The notes under the pieces were generated by a model. That model searched no databases, had not been told where the DNA came from, and worked only from the letters and a program-made list of their open reading frames with translations. The position numbers were made by a program, and so were the translations under genes. Below, piece after piece: positions 17,356 through 27,219 of a DNA stretch of 64,000 nt. Positions within the stretch are counted from its first letter, which is position 1. Each line of letters opens with the position of its first letter. Where the stretch lies: NCBI RefSeq assembly GCF_014236655.1, contig NZ_JACMYG010000006.1:186001-250000 (forward strand), in the 5' to 3' direction. Source of the DNA: Pseudomonas kielensis. Lineage in GTDB: Bacteria; Pseudomonadota; Gammaproteobacteria; Pseudomonadales; Pseudomonadaceae.

Positions 17356-20300
17356 ATGCAATGGATGTTCATGCTGATTGGGCTGGTGCTCGGCTGGCTG
17401 CTCGATGAGTCGTTCAGCGACGCCTTGATCGGTGCGCTGATCGGGTTGGGTGCCGGCCAGGCGTTTGTGCTGCAGCGCTTGAATGCGCAAGCATTTCAGC
17501 AGGGGCGCGAATTGAAGCTGGCCCAGACGGCCCTGGGTGCGGTTGAGCAGCGCCTGGCCTTGCTGGAGGGGGGCGGCGTTGCTGCCGATCCACTCCCCCA
17601 TGCCGAGAGTGTCCCGGCGCAGGCGCCAGCGCCTGTGGCGCTGCCTGCCGTGTCCGAGCTGGTCTGGGAGCTACCGCCTGAGATCAGCATGGCCCAAGCC
17701 CGTGTCGAACCGGCACCGGTCGACCTGTGGACGCCCCAACCTGAGCCATCCGCCGTTCCCCAGCCCCCTCGCGCCCCCAACCTGTTCGACCGCACCATCG
17801 CCGGTGCGCGTGACTGGCTGTTTGGCGGCAACACGGTGCTGCGGGTGGGCGTGGTGCTGTTGTTCTTCGGCCTGGCGTTTCTGCTGCGTTACGCCACCGA
17901 GGGCATGGTGGTGCCGATCGAGTTGCGCTATGCCGGCGTTGCGGCGGCGGCCCTGGTCTTGCTGGGTCTGGGGTGGTGGCTGCGGCTGCGCAACACCCAG
18001 TACGCGTTGATCCTGCAGGGCACCGGGATTGCCGTGTTGTACCTGACCGTGTTCGCCGCCATGCGCTTGCACCCATTGCTCGATCCGACGGCGGCCCTCG
18101 GCCTGCTGGTGGCGGTGACGGTGTTTTCGGCGATCCTGGCGATCACCCAGGACTCCCTGGCCCTGGCCTGCGCCGCGGCATTGGGCGGATTCGCCGCGCC
18201 CATCCTGACCTCCACTGGCGCGGGTAACCACGTCGCCCTGTTCAGCTACTTCGCCCTGCTCAACGCCGGCATCCTCGGTATCGCCTGGTTCAAGGCCTGG
18301 CGCCTGCTGAACCTGATCGGCTTCGTCGGCACCTTTGGCATTGGCCTGGCCTGGGGCTTGCGCGCCTATACCCCGCAGCTGCTGTGGAGCACTGAGCCGT
18401 TCCTGATTCTGTTCTTCCTGATGTACCTGGCCATCGGCCTGTTGTTCGCCCGGCGCAAACTGCTGGAAATGAGCGACGCCCCGGTGGACGGCAATCGTGA
18501 AGCACTGCTGCACTGGTCGGCGCGCAAGGGTGACTACGTCGACGGCACCCTGCTGTTCGGCCCGCCGTTGGTGGGCTTTGGCTTGCAGTTCGCGCTGGTG
18601 CATCACCTGGAGTTCGCGGCGGCCTTCAGTGCGCTGCTGCTGGGCTTTATCTACATGGGCCTGGCCCGCGTGCTCAGTGGCGGTCGCTCGCTGTTGCTGG
18701 GTGAGACGTGCCTGGCGCTGGGGGTGATCTTTGCCAGCCTGGCCATTCCCCTGGGCCTGGATGCACGCTGGACGGCCGCTGCCTGGGCCGTTGAAGGCGC
18801 GGGTATCTACTGGCTCGGCTTGCGCCAGCAGCGGCCGCTGGCACGGGCCTTTGCGTTGCTGCTGCAACTGGGCTCGGCGCTGGCGTTCCTCAGCGAGCTG
18901 GATGTCGGCGTCAGCAGCCTGATCGAGGGTGCGCCGCTGGGCGCCTTGATGCTCGGCCTGGCGTTGCTGTTCACCTTCTATCAACTGCGCGCTGCAGCGC
19001 CTGGGCACACCCAAGCCTGGGAACGCCAAGGCTTGCCGGTACTGGCCTGCGCCGGTCTGGCGTTCCTTTATTTGCTGGCACCGCTGTTCTTCTTCACCCA
19101 GGGCACGGCAATCAGTTGGGCCCTGGCGGGATTGGCAACGTTGTTCGTCGGCCTGCGTCTGCAGTCACGCACCTTCCTGTTCACCGCGTTTGCCGTGCAA
19201 CTGCTCGGGGGCGTGCTGTTCCTGCTGCGCCTGCAAGGTGCCAGCAGTGATTCGACGGCAGTGTTCAGCGCCGGCTGGAGCGGTCTGTTGGCCGCATCCT
19301 TGATTGGCCTGGCGCTGATCGGCGGGATGCTGTTCGCCGCCCGCGACAGCATGGTACGCAGTGATCTGCGCTTGCTGCGCGGCTTGTCGCTGGTGTTGTT
19401 GGCGGGGCTGGCACTGATCAACCTGGCGGTGCTGTTTGTTCTGCCCTGGCAAACCGCGAGCGCGGTGTGGGCCGCCAGCGGGGTGTTGATCATCTGGTTG
19501 AGCCTGTACCTGCAGCAGCGTCTGAGTTTTGTGTTTGGCCTGGTGTTGCAGGTGATCGGCGGCGCGGCGTTCCTGATTGCCGGCCCGGACCTGTTGGGGC
19601 CTCTGGATCACGAAGGCTTGCGACCGCTGGCCCATGGCGGGTTCTGGACGCCGATGGTGCTGGGGCTGGCGGCCATGGTCGGGGCCTGGCGCTTGCAGCT
19701 GGGCAACCCTGCCAGTGCGTTCGGTGCCTTGAGCCTGCGGCGCCTGTCCGAATTGCTGCTGGCGTGGGGCGCGGCCTGGTGGGCATTGGCCCTGCTGACC
19801 GAGGTGCTGCGTTTTGCGCCAGTGTCGTTGTCTGGCGCGCTGTTGCTGGGCTGCGCAGCGGTGAGTGTGGCGCTGTGGACGTGGCTGGCCTTGCGTCTGA
19901 ACTGGCCCGCCCTGGGCATCCTGTGCACCCTGTTGATCCCGGCGGCCGGCCTGTTGCTGTGGTCGGCGTCCCATGGGCGTTATCACCCGGCGGCGGATTT
20001 TGGCTGGCTGGCGTGGGCGGCGGTGTTCGTCGTGCATTTCGTCTCGTTGCGACGCCTGGCGCCGATGCTCGCGCCACCGGTGGCGAGCGTGGCCCATGTG
20101 CTGGGCTGCTGGCTGTTGATCGGCGTGTTGGCGCTGGAATTGCGCTATGGCCTGCTGGTGTTGTCCGAGCAGTACAACGCCTGGCGCTGGCTGGGCTGGG
20201 CGATTCTGCCGAGCCTGTACCTGGTGCTGATGGCCGCGCCACGTGCCTGGCCGTGGCCGGTCTCGGCCTATGCCCGCGAGTACCGGTTGTACGCCGCGCT

Positions 20301-20913
20301 GCCCTTGGCGGTGCTGATGCTGTGCTGGTTCTGGTTGGCCAACACGGTCAGCGCGGGCAACGCCGAGCCGTTGCCGTACCTGCCACTGCTCAACCCCTTG
20401 GATATCGGCCTGCTGTTTGCCTTGTTTGGCGTCTATGCGTGGTCGCGCAGTGCCCAGGGCCAGTTGGCGATTCGCTTCGAGCACGCCGGGCTCGCCAGCG
20501 AAGCGGTGGTTGGGCTGTCGTTGTTCGCGTTCTTCACCGCCGTGGTGATGCGCAGTGCCCACCATTGGGGCGGCGTGCCATACGAGCTGGATGCATTGCT
20601 CGGGTCGATGCTGGTGCAGGCCAGCCTGTCGTTGGTCTGGACCCTGATCGCCCTCAGCCTGATGATCGGCGGGCATCTGCGCAAACGTCGGGAAGTCTGG
20701 CTGGTGGGGGCGGCGCTGATCGCGCTGGTGGTGGCCAAGCTGGTCTTTGTCGAGCTGAGCAACCGTGGTGGGTTGGCGCGCATCGTGTCGTTCATCGGCG
20801 TCGGTGTATTGCTGCTGGTGGTCGGCTACTTCGCGCCGCTGCCGCCCAAACGTGTCGAAGCTGCGCCTGAGCCGCATGAAGCGGCCAATGAATCTGAAGG
20901 AGTGTCCTCTTGA
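17356..20913 (+). CDS. Giant polytopic membrane protein, DUF2339 family
   Basis: 1185 residues. Two N-terminal helices, a Pro/Ala/Val-rich linker (~residues 80-140), then more than 25 predicted membrane helices to the C-terminus, with very high Leu/Ala/Gly content. This layout and the segment NLFDRTIAGARDWLFGGN before the helices are typical of DUF2339 proteins, whose function is unknown. It overlaps the DUF3999 gene by 4 bases, and the two are usually found together, so they probably form one inner-membrane complex with a periplasmic partner. No enzymatic motif is evident. Confidence 0.9.
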   Translation: MQWMFMLIGLVLGWLLDESFSDALIGALIGLGAGQAFVLQRLNAQAFQQGRELKLAQTALGAVEQRLALLEGGGVAADPLPHAESVPAQAPAPVALPAVSELVWELPPEISMAQARVEPAPVDLWTPQPEPSAVPQPPRAPNLFDRTIAGARDWLFGGNTVLRVGVVLLFFGLAFLLRYATEGMVVPIELRYAGVAAAALVLLGLGWWLRLRNTQYALILQGTGIAVLYLTVFAAMRLHPLLDPTAALGLLVAVTVFSAILAITQDSLALACAAALGGFAAPILTSTGAGNHVALFSYFALLNAGILGIAWFKAWRLLNLIGFVGTFGIGLAWGLRAYTPQLLWSTEPFLILFFLMYLAIGLLFARRKLLEMSDAPVDGNREALLHWSARKGDYVDGTLLFGPPLVGFGLQFALVHHLEFAAAFSALLLGFIYMGLARVLSGGRSLLLGETCLALGVIFASLAIPLGLDARWTAAAWAVEGAGIYWLGLRQQRPLARAFALLLQLGSALAFLSELDVGVSSLIEGAPLGALMLGLALLFTFYQLRAAAPGHTQAWERQGLPVLACAGLAFLYLLAPLFFFTQGTAISWALAGLATLFVGLRLQSRTFLFTAFAVQLLGGVLFLLRLQGASSDSTAVFSAGWSGLLAASLIGLALIGGMLFAARDSMVRSDLRLLRGLSLVLLAGLALINLAVLFVLPWQTASAVWAASGVLIIWLSLYLQQRLSFVFGLVLQVIGGAAFLIAGPDLLGPLDHEGLRPLAHGGFWTPMVLGLAAMVGAWRLQLGNPASAFGALSLRRLSELLLAWGAAWWALALLTEVLRFAPVSLSGALLLGCAAVSVALWTWLALRLNWPALGILCTLLIPAAGLLLWSASHGRYHPAADFGWLAWAAVFVVHFVSLRRLAPMLAPPVASVAHVLGCWLLIGVLALELRYGLLVLSEQYNAWRWLGWAILPSLYLVLMAAPRAWPWPVSAYAREYRLYAALPLAVLMLCWFWLANTVSAGNAEPLPYLPLLNPLDIGLLFALFGVYAWSRSAQGQLAIRFEHAGLASEAVVGLSLFAFFTAVVMRSAHHWGGVPYELDALLGSMLVQASLSLVWTLIALSLMIGGHLRKRREVWLVGAALIALVVAKLVFVELSNRGGLARIVSFIGVGVLLLVVGYFAPLPPKRVEAAPEPHEAANESEGVSS

Positions 20914-22283
20914 ACATGATGGTGAGCCCTCGCTGGCTGGCGGTGCTTGGATGCTGCCTGGTGCTGTCGGCGCAGGCCGGGGAAAGCGTGGCGAACTTCG
21001 CCACCCAAGTGCCGCTGACCCTCAGCGGCGAAGGCCCCTGGTACCGCCTCGATTTGCCCCTGGCGGTGCAACTGCATGCCCGGCAGGCCGACCTGGCGGA
21101 TGTGCGGGTGTTCAATGCCGCCGGTGAAGCGCAGGCCTATTCGCTGACGCGCGAGCAAGCGCCCAGTGGTGAGCGTCTGCAGCTGCATGAGGTCAAGTGG
21201 TTCCCGCTGTACGACTCGGCCGATGCCGGCTCGGCGGTGCCGAACGTGCGTGTTCAGTCCAATGCCGCCGGCACCCTGGTGCAGGTGCAACCGTCCAGCC
21301 AGTTGGAGGCCGGGGAGGAAGTGCGCCGTGGCTGGCTGCTGGACGCCAGTGCAATCAAGGCGCCGTTGCAGCAGTTGATCCTCGACTGGTCCAGCGAGCA
21401 GGACGGTTTCCAGCGATTCAGCATCGAAGCCAGTGACGACTTGCAGCATTGGCAGGCCTGGGGGGAAGGGCAAGTGGCGCGCCTGTCGTTTGCCGACGAG
21501 CGGGTCGAGCAGCATGAAGTCGCACTGCCCGGCCAGCGTGCGCGTTACCTGCGCCTGCTGTGGCAAACCCCGCAGGCGGCCCCGGTGCTGACCTCGGCGC
21601 AGTTGCAGAGCCTGACCACCAGCAGCCCGGTGCAGCCCCTGGTGTGGTCCGAGCCGGTGGCCGGCAACCGTACCCAGGCCGGTGAGTACACCTGGCAGTT
21701 GCCGATGGGCTTGCGTGTCGAGCGCCTGCAGGTGCAATTGACCGAAGCCAACAGCCTGGCGCCGGTGACGCTTGCCGGACGTCGCGACAGCAGCCTGCCC
21801 TGGCAGACCGTGAGCAGCGGATTGCTCTACCGCCTGACCCAGAATGGCCAGGACGTGGTGCAGGACCAGCTGCAGTTGCCGGGGCAGGTGGTGCAGCAGT
21901 TGAAGTTGACGGTCGATGATCGCGGTGGCGGCCTGGGCGCCGAGGTGCCCAGCGTGCGTTATGCGGTGCGCGCGACCCAGTTGGTATTCCTCGCCCGGGG
22001 TGCCGGGCCGTACCGCCTGGCGCTGGGCAGCAGCAGCGAAAAAACCGCGAGCCTGCCGTTGGCCACCCTGATCCCGGACATCAGCCCCAAGCGCCTGGAG
22101 AGCCTTGGCCAGGCCCGGGTCGAGGAGGGCACGCTGGTGGTTTCACCGGTCCAGACGCCGCTGCCGCTGAATCAGGGGACCGACTGGAAGAGGCTTGGCC
22201 TGTGGGCTGTACTGTTGCTCAGCGTGCTGTTCCTGGCGGCCATGGCCTTCAGTTTGTTGCGCAAACCGGCGGTCAAGCCGTGA
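20910..22283 (+). CDS. DUF3999 family membrane-anchored periplasmic protein
   Basis: 457 residues from the TTG at 20910, which has GGAG seven bases upstream and overlaps the preceding stop; ATG codons at 20916 and 20919 are alternatives. Signal peptide (WLAVLGCCLVLSAQAG), a long beta-rich periplasmic region and a single helix near the C-terminus (LWAVLLLSVLFLAAMAFSLL) with a short cytoplasmic tail. Recognised as the partner of DUF2339 proteins; function unknown. The central segment (~150-260) looks like discoidin-type carbohydrate-binding folds, but this is only an impression. Confidence 0.85.
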   Translation: MNMMVSPRWLAVLGCCLVLSAQAGESVANFATQVPLTLSGEGPWYRLDLPLAVQLHARQADLADVRVFNAAGEAQAYSLTREQAPSGERLQLHEVKWFPLYDSADAGSAVPNVRVQSNAAGTLVQVQPSSQLEAGEEVRRGWLLDASAIKAPLQQLILDWSSEQDGFQRFSIEASDDLQHWQAWGEGQVARLSFADERVEQHEVALPGQRARYLRLLWQTPQAAPVLTSAQLQSLTTSSPVQPLVWSEPVAGNRTQAGEYTWQLPMGLRVERLQVQLTEANSLAPVTLAGRRDSSLPWQTVSSGLLYRLTQNGQDVVQDQLQLPGQVVQQLKLTVDDRGGGLGAEVPSVRYAVRATQLVFLARGAGPYRLALGSSSEKTASLPLATLIPDISPKRLESLGQARVEEGTLVVSPVQTPLPLNQGTDWKRLGLWAVLLLSVLFLAAMAFSLLRKPAVKP

Positions 22284-22421
22284 TCCGAATCTGCGGTTTT
22301 GCGACTACGCTCATCCCGGCGCATGAACTCTGTCAGGCGAATCTCGTCTGATAAGAGCAATTGCGTAACGACTCGCGTTAAACTGCGCGGGTTTTTAGCC
22401 CCCACTTCTCCGGAGCCTTAC

Positions 22422-23432
22422 ATGTCCCGCGTTACCCTGAGTCGCTATTTGATCGAGCAGACCCGTAGCAACAACACTCCTGCCGATCTGCGTTTCCTGA
22501 TCGAAGTAGTGGCGCGAGCTTGCAAGGAAATCAGCCACGCCGTCTCTAAAGGCGCCCTGGGCGGTGTTCTGGGCAGCATGGGCACTGAAAACGTGCAAGG
22601 CGAAGTGCAGAAGAAGCTCGACGTGATCTCCAACGAGATCCTGCTCGAAGCCAACGAATGGGGCGGTCACCTGGCCGGCATGGCGTCCGAAGAAATGGAC
22701 AACGCCTACCAGATCCCGGGCAAATACCCGAAAGGTGCATACCTGCTGGTATTCGACCCACTGGACGGTTCGTCGAACATCGATATCAATGCCCCGGTCG
22801 GCACCATCTTCTCGGTACTGCGTTGCCCGAACGAGTACCTGACCCAGAACGAACCCCTGAACGAAAAAGCCTTCCTGCAGCCAGGCACCCAGCAGGTTGC
22901 TGCCGGTTATGCCATCTATGGTCCACAGACCATGCTGGTGCTGACCCTGGGCCACGGCGTCAAGGGCTTCACCCTGGACCGTGAAATGGGCAGCTTCGTG
23001 CTGACCCACGAAGACATCACCATTCCTGCGGCCACCCAGGAATTCGCCATCAACATGTCCAACCAGCGTCACTGGGAAGCTCCGGTACAACGCTACGTGG
23101 ACGAGTTGCTGGCTGGCGAAGAAGGCCCGCTGAAAAAGAACTACAACATGCGTTGGGTGGCCGCGATGGTCGCTGACGTACACCGCATCCTGACCCGTGG
23201 CGGTCTGTTCATGTACCCGCGCGACAGCCGCGAGCCGTCCAAGCCAGGCAAGCTGCGCCTGATGTACGAAGCCAACCCGATGTCGTTCCTGGTGGAGCAG
23301 GCTGGCGGCGCGTCCACCGACGGTCACCAGCGCATCCTCGACATCCAGCCAGAAGGCCTGCACCAGCGCGTAGCGGTGTTCCTCGGCTCGAAAGAAGAAG
23401 TCGAACGCGCCACGGCTTACCACAAGGAATAA
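22422..23432 (+). CDS. fbp: Fructose-1,6-bisphosphatase, class 1
   Basis: 336 residues. It hydrolyses fructose 1,6-bisphosphate to fructose 6-phosphate, the committed gluconeogenic step, with magnesium. Signatures: [11 protein letters not shown], the metal site [11 protein letters not shown] and the substrate motif [12 protein letters not shown] with GGLFMYP. The start at 22422 ([13 protein letters not shown]) follows CGGAG; the in-frame upstream 41 codons include promoter sequence and are not family-like. The DUF924 gene follows after 3 bases. Confidence 0.98.
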   Translation: MSRVTLSRYLIEQTRSNNTPADLRFLIEVVARACKEISHAVSKGALGGVLGSMGTENVQGEVQKKLDVISNEILLEANEWGGHLAGMASEEMDNAYQIPGKYPKGAYLLVFDPLDGSSNIDINAPVGTIFSVLRCPNEYLTQNEPLNEKAFLQPGTQQVAAGYAIYGPQTMLVLTLGHGVKGFTLDREMGSFVLTHEDITIPAATQEFAINMSNQRHWEAPVQRYVDELLAGEEGPLKKNYNMRWVAAMVADVHRILTRGGLFMYPRDSREPSKPGKLRLMYEANPMSFLVEQAGGASTDGHQRILDIQPEGLHQRVAVFLGSKEEVERATAYHKE

Positions 23433-23435
23433 ACC

Positions 23436-24038
23436 ATGACCGCGCCCTGGTTGCCGTTGCTTCAATGGTGGTTCGGTACAGCCGATAACCCCAACGAAGT
23501 GGCGGCGCAGCAGGGCGGTCTGTGGTTCGGCAAGCGTGACAGCCAGGACCGTGAAGCGCGCGAGCGTTTTGCGGACCTGGTGGACCAGGCACTGGCCGGC
23601 GGATTGACCGAGTGGACGCAACGTCCCGAAGGTTGGCTGGCCCTGGTGTTGTTGCTCGATCAACTGCCGCGCATGATCTATCGCGATACCCCCGCTGCAT
23701 TTTCCGGTGACCCGCGTGCCCAAACGCTTGTGGCGCAAGGCATAGCCGCGGATTTCGATCGCCAGTTGCCAGCGATCCAGCGCGTCTTTATCTACCTGGT
23801 GTTCGAGCACTGCGAGCACCTGGCGGTGCAGAACGAGGCGGTTTCGCGTTTTGCCGACTTGCTGGCCGAGCAGCCCCAGGCACAGCGCGGGGTGTTTGCC
23901 GATAACCTCGATTACGCCGAACGGCATCAGAAGATCATCGCGCGGTTTGGCCGCTTTCCCCATCGCAATGCGATCCTGGGGCGTGAGAGTACGCCAGAGG
24001 AAGTCGCGTTTTTGCGTGAGCCGGGGTCGCGGTTCTAG
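23436..24038 (+). CDS. DUF924 family protein
   Basis: 200 residues, mostly helical. Signatures of the family: WWFG near the N-terminus (LLQWWFGTAD), LVLLLDQLPRMIYRDTPAAF, FIYLVFEHCEHL, and a closing FGRFPHRNAILGRESTPEE. The fold is tetratricopeptide-like; no reaction is established. It starts 3 bases after fbp and is almost certainly co-transcribed with it. Confidence 0.92.
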   Translation: MTAPWLPLLQWWFGTADNPNEVAAQQGGLWFGKRDSQDREARERFADLVDQALAGGLTEWTQRPEGWLALVLLLDQLPRMIYRDTPAAFSGDPRAQTLVAQGIAADFDRQLPAIQRVFIYLVFEHCEHLAVQNEAVSRFADLLAEQPQAQRGVFADNLDYAERHQKIIARFGRFPHRNAILGRESTPEEVAFLREPGSRF

Positions 24039-24056
24039 CTTGTTGTTGCTGATGCC

Positions 24057-24096
24057 GCCATCGCGGGCGCCCGCTTGCGGCTTGCCCGCGATGAGC
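24057..24096. repeat. Single REP-like hairpin
   Basis: CATCGCGGGCGCCCGCTTGCGGCTTGCCCGCGATG: an imperfect inverted repeat with REP arms but without the CTCCCAC tails, between the convergent DUF924 and chemoreceptor genes. Confidence 0.65.
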
Positions 24097-24110
24097 TCGG
24101 TGAGAGCGCC

Positions 24111-26003
24111 CTAGATCCGGAAACTCCCCACCAACTGCTGCAACCGCGCTGCCTGCTGTTCCAGGTCGGCGCAGGCACGCAAGGTCGACTGCAGGTTTTC
24201 CACCCCTTCCTGGTTCAAGGTGTTGATTTCGGTGATGTCGACGTTGATCGACTCGACCACCGCCGTCTGCTCTTCGGTCGCAGTCGCCACCGACTGGTTC
24301 ATGCCGTCGATTTCACCTATGCGCTGGGTCACGCTGCCCAGCCGTTCGCCGGCCTGGTTGGCGATGCCGACGCTGCTTTCGCTCTGGCGCTGGCTGTCGG
24401 TCATGATGCTCACCGCTTCGCGGGCGCCGATCTGTAGCTCTTCGATCATCTTTTGCACTTGCTGCGCCGAATCCTGGGTGCGGTGGGCCAGGTTGCGCAC
24501 TTCGTCGGCGACCACGGCAAATCCCCGTCCGGCTTCACCGGCCCGCGCTGCCTCGATGGCGGCGTTGAGCGCCAGCAGGTTGGTCTGCTGGGAGATGCTG
24601 GTGATCACCTCCAGAATCTGCCCGATGTTCACCGTGTTGCTGTTCAGGGTTTCGATATTGCCGCACGAGTCGCTGATTTTCGCCGACAGCTGCTGCATCG
24701 CCGCGATGGTTTTATCCACCACCTGTTGACCTTCCTCGGCCAGGCCACGGGCATCACTGGAGTGCTGCGAGGCGAGGGCGGCGTTCTGGGCGATTTCCTG
24801 GGCGGCGGCCCCGAGCTGGTTGATCGCCGCTGCGACACTGCTGGTGCGCGAGGCTTGCTGGTCGGAGTTGAACATCGACGAGTTGGAAGCGCTGACCACT
24901 CGCATCGCGACTTCGTTGACGTGCCCGGTGGCCGAGGACACTTCGCGGATCGAGCTGTGGATACGCTCGACAAAACGGTTGAACGAGACACCCAGGGCGC
25001 CGAACTCGTCATGGCCGTGAATGGTCAGGCGCTTGGTCAGGTCGCCTTCGCCCTCGGCGATGTCATGCATCGCCCGGCCCATGTCCAGCAGCGGCTGCAT
25101 CAGGACACGGATCAACATGCCCAGCAGCGCGATGATGATCACCACGGCAATCAGCATGGCAATGATCGCCGAGGTGCGAAACTCGCTGAGCATCGCGAAC
25201 GCGGTGTCCTGGTCGAGCACCAGGGCGACGTACCAGTCGGCCGAGGGCACGCCGTTGACGTGGGTGAAGGAGATGAACTGGCGCTTGCCGTTGACCTCGA
25301 CTTCCTTCATTCCGGCGCTGACGCTGGGTGCTCCGGCGGGGTAGGCCTCGGCCAGGCTCTTGAGCACCAGCTTGCTGTCCGGGTGAATCAGGATTTTGCC
25401 GGCGCCGCTGACAATGAAGGCGTGCCCGTGCCCGTCGAAGTCCAGGGAGTTGATGATGGCGCTGACGTTGGCCAGGTCGATGTCTGCCCCGGCCACGCCG
25501 ATCAACTGGTTCTGGTGCTGCACCGGGGTGGCCACGGTGATCACCGGTTTGCCCGAGGACGCCGCGATGTAGGGTTCGGTGACGATGGTCTGCTGGGCGC
25601 TGTTGGCGGCCTTGTACCAGCCACGGCTGCGGGGGTCGTAGTCTGCGGCGCGATTGCCGGCCGGTACCGAGAACATCAGGCCGTCGGTGCCACCGAAGTA
25701 GCTCAGCTGAAAGTTGCTGGTGTACACCGGCAGGCCGACCGTGCGCTTGAGCGTGGCCGGCGCCGGGCCATCGATCGCGACCTGCTGGGCCAGCGATTGC
25801 AGGAGCTGGATACGGCTTTCCAGCCAGGTCTGGATGTTGCTGGTGGTCAGGCTGCCGAGCTCCTGCATCGAGGCTTCAGTGCTGGCACGCAGGGTCTGAC
25901 GCTGGCGATAGTCGTTGAACAGGATGAAACAGGCGAATGCAACGGCCACCACCAGGGCAGCGGCGAGCAGGATCTTGTGGCTGAACTTCATGTTTCTGGT
26001 CAT
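24111..26003 (-). CDS. Methyl-accepting chemotaxis protein with dCache sensor, probable amino-acid receptor
   Basis: 630 residues: TM1 (~8-28), a large periplasmic dCache domain (~35-275), TM2, HAMP, and a cytoplasmic signalling domain with the conserved hairpin ([28 protein letters not shown]). The sensor carries Y122, R127, W129, Y130 (in YDPRSRGWY), Y145 and D174 (GADIDL), the spacing I recall for the amino-acid-binding motif of PctA-type receptors. It therefore probably binds L-amino acids and passes the signal to CheA through CheW. No C-terminal CheR-tethering pentapeptide. The 280-bp gap upstream shows no clear sigma-28 promoter. Confidence 0.93.
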   Translation of the reverse strand: MTRNMKFSHKILLAAALVVAVAFACFILFNDYRQRQTLRASTEASMQELGSLTTSNIQTWLESRIQLLQSLAQQVAIDGPAPATLKRTVGLPVYTSNFQLSYFGGTDGLMFSVPAGNRAADYDPRSRGWYKAANSAQQTIVTEPYIAASSGKPVITVATPVQHQNQLIGVAGADIDLANVSAIINSLDFDGHGHAFIVSGAGKILIHPDSKLVLKSLAEAYPAGAPSVSAGMKEVEVNGKRQFISFTHVNGVPSADWYVALVLDQDTAFAMLSEFRTSAIIAMLIAVVIIIALLGMLIRVLMQPLLDMGRAMHDIAEGEGDLTKRLTIHGHDEFGALGVSFNRFVERIHSSIREVSSATGHVNEVAMRVVSASNSSMFNSDQQASRTSSVAAAINQLGAAAQEIAQNAALASQHSSDARGLAEEGQQVVDKTIAAMQQLSAKISDSCGNIETLNSNTVNIGQILEVITSISQQTNLLALNAAIEAARAGEAGRGFAVVADEVRNLAHRTQDSAQQVQKMIEELQIGAREAVSIMTDSQRQSESSVGIANQAGERLGSVTQRIGEIDGMNQSVATATEEQTAVVESINVDITEINTLNQEGVENLQSTLRACADLEQQAARLQQLVGSFRI

Positions 26004-26284
26004 TAAGAGAGCTACCGCGGGAGGACGGGTCAACGAGGGGGGCGTCAAATTGCCACAGCAGGGCTTGGCGATGCTTCTATGTCGACAGGGCGGCGGCAAA
26101 GATGAGACGGGTTTGGCAAAAAACGACGAAATGTCGTACGGCGCAAAACAGTGTCCGATTCAAGCCTTGGGCGCCGATCTGACCGTTCAAGAAATACCCG
26201 CCTGCGCTGGGAACCAGATGGGGGTTTTCTCTTCTAAGCTTCTGATTGGCAGCCATGCCAGCGTCTCTTCCCAGGAGTTTCACC

Positions 26285-26539
26285 ATGTCGCTGCGATCTA
26301 TCGCCTTGCTGTCGTTTTGCGTGCTGTTGGCCGCATGCAGCAAGGTCAACCAGGAAAACTACTCGAAACTCTCGGCGGGCATGCCCAAGGCCGAGGTCGA
26401 AACCCTGTTGGGCAAACCTGCGGATTGTTCCGGCGCATTGGGCATGTCCAGCTGCACCTGGGGCGACAAGAACAGCTTTATCAGCGTGCAATTTGCCGGT
26501 GACAAAGTGTTGATGTTTTCCGGGCAAGGCCTGAAGTAA
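26285..26539 (+). CDS. Small BamE/OsmE-like lipoprotein
   Basis: 84 residues with a lipobox LLAAC (lipidated Cys at ~18) followed by a compact SmpA/OmlA-type domain: KVNQENYSKLSAGMPKAEV, TLLGKPADC and an FSGQGLK end. BamE-like domains of this size are outer-membrane lipoproteins often linked to envelope assembly or stress. The ATG at 26285 has CAGGAG seven bases upstream; the earlier in-frame ATG at 26246 would spoil the signal peptide. Probably in one transcript with the lipocalin gene 31 bases downstream. Confidence 0.85.
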   Translation: MSLRSIALLSFCVLLAACSKVNQENYSKLSAGMPKAEVETLLGKPADCSGALGMSSCTWGDKNSFISVQFAGDKVLMFSGQGLK

Positions 26540-26570
26540 ACCGGGGCCAAGCGCCCACGGGAGAAAAATA

Positions 26571-27140
26571 ATGATGCGGTTTGTACTCGTTCTTTTAGCC
26601 GGTCTGTTCTTGGCCGGCTGTGCCACCTCTGGCGATGATTCGCTGGCACCCAAAACGGCCAATAACGTCGACCTCAAGCGTTACCAGGGTAAATGGTACG
26701 AGTTGGCGCGCATGCCCATGTACTTCCAGCGCAACTGCGCCCAGTCCGAAGCCCACTACGCCCTCAAGCCCGACGGCGACATGGGCGTGCTCAACCGTTG
26801 CCTGACGCCAGAGTGGACCTGGGAAGAAGCCCGGGGCACGGCGACGCCGCAGGTGCCGGGCAAGACCGACAAGCTGTGGGTGAATTTCGATAACTGGTTT
26901 ACCCGCCTGTTGCCAGGTGTGGTCAAGGGCGACTACTGGGTGCTGTACGTCAGCGATGACTACCAGACCGCGATCGTCGGCAACCCCAACCGCCGCTACC
27001 TCTGGCTGTTGTCGCGCAAGCCGCAAGTCAACGCCGAGACCCGTGAAGAACTGCTGAGCAGGGCGCGTCAGCAGGGCTACGACACCACTCGCCTGATCTG
27101 GCGTGTGTCGGATGAGCGGATGGCCAAGACCTCGAAGTAA
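26571..27140 (+). CDS. blc: Outer-membrane lipocalin (Blc family)
   Basis: 189 residues. Lipobox LFLAGCATS (Cys ~18), then the lipocalin GxW motif in YQGKWYELARMPMYFQRNC and later TDKLWVNF, DYWVLYVSDDYQTAIVGNP and LWLLSRKP, the structurally conserved regions of the Blc clade. A lipid-binding lipoprotein, usually induced under envelope stress. Two adjacent ATG codons (26571, 26574) are both possible. A degenerate REP follows it. Confidence 0.93.
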   Translation: MMRFVLVLLAGLFLAGCATSGDDSLAPKTANNVDLKRYQGKWYELARMPMYFQRNCAQSEAHYALKPDGDMGVLNRCLTPEWTWEEARGTATPQVPGKTDKLWVNFDNWFTRLLPGVVKGDYWVLYVSDDYQTAIVGNPNRRYLWLLSRKPQVNAETREELLSRARQQGYDTTRLIWRVSDERMAKTSK

Positions 27141-27150
27141 CCGCAGACCC

Positions 27151-27212
27151 AAGGCTTGCCGGCGCTGGCGAATGTATCGACGCCATCGCCGGCAAGCCTT
27201 GCTCCCACCTGT
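27151..27212. repeat. Degenerate REP pair
   Basis: AAGGCTTGCCGGCG and CGCCGGCAAGCCTTGCTCCCAC in inverted order, between the convergent lipocalin and hutF genes. Only one arm has the CTCCCAC tail. Confidence 0.7.
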
Positions 27213-27219
27213 GCAGCGA

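Noticed and set aside
19165..20877. 570-codon open frame antisense to the DUF2339 gene, and a 467-codon plus-strand frame in the same place
   Set aside because: Both are shadows of the membrane-protein gene; composition is Gln/Arg/His-rich or Gly/Arg-rich without structure.
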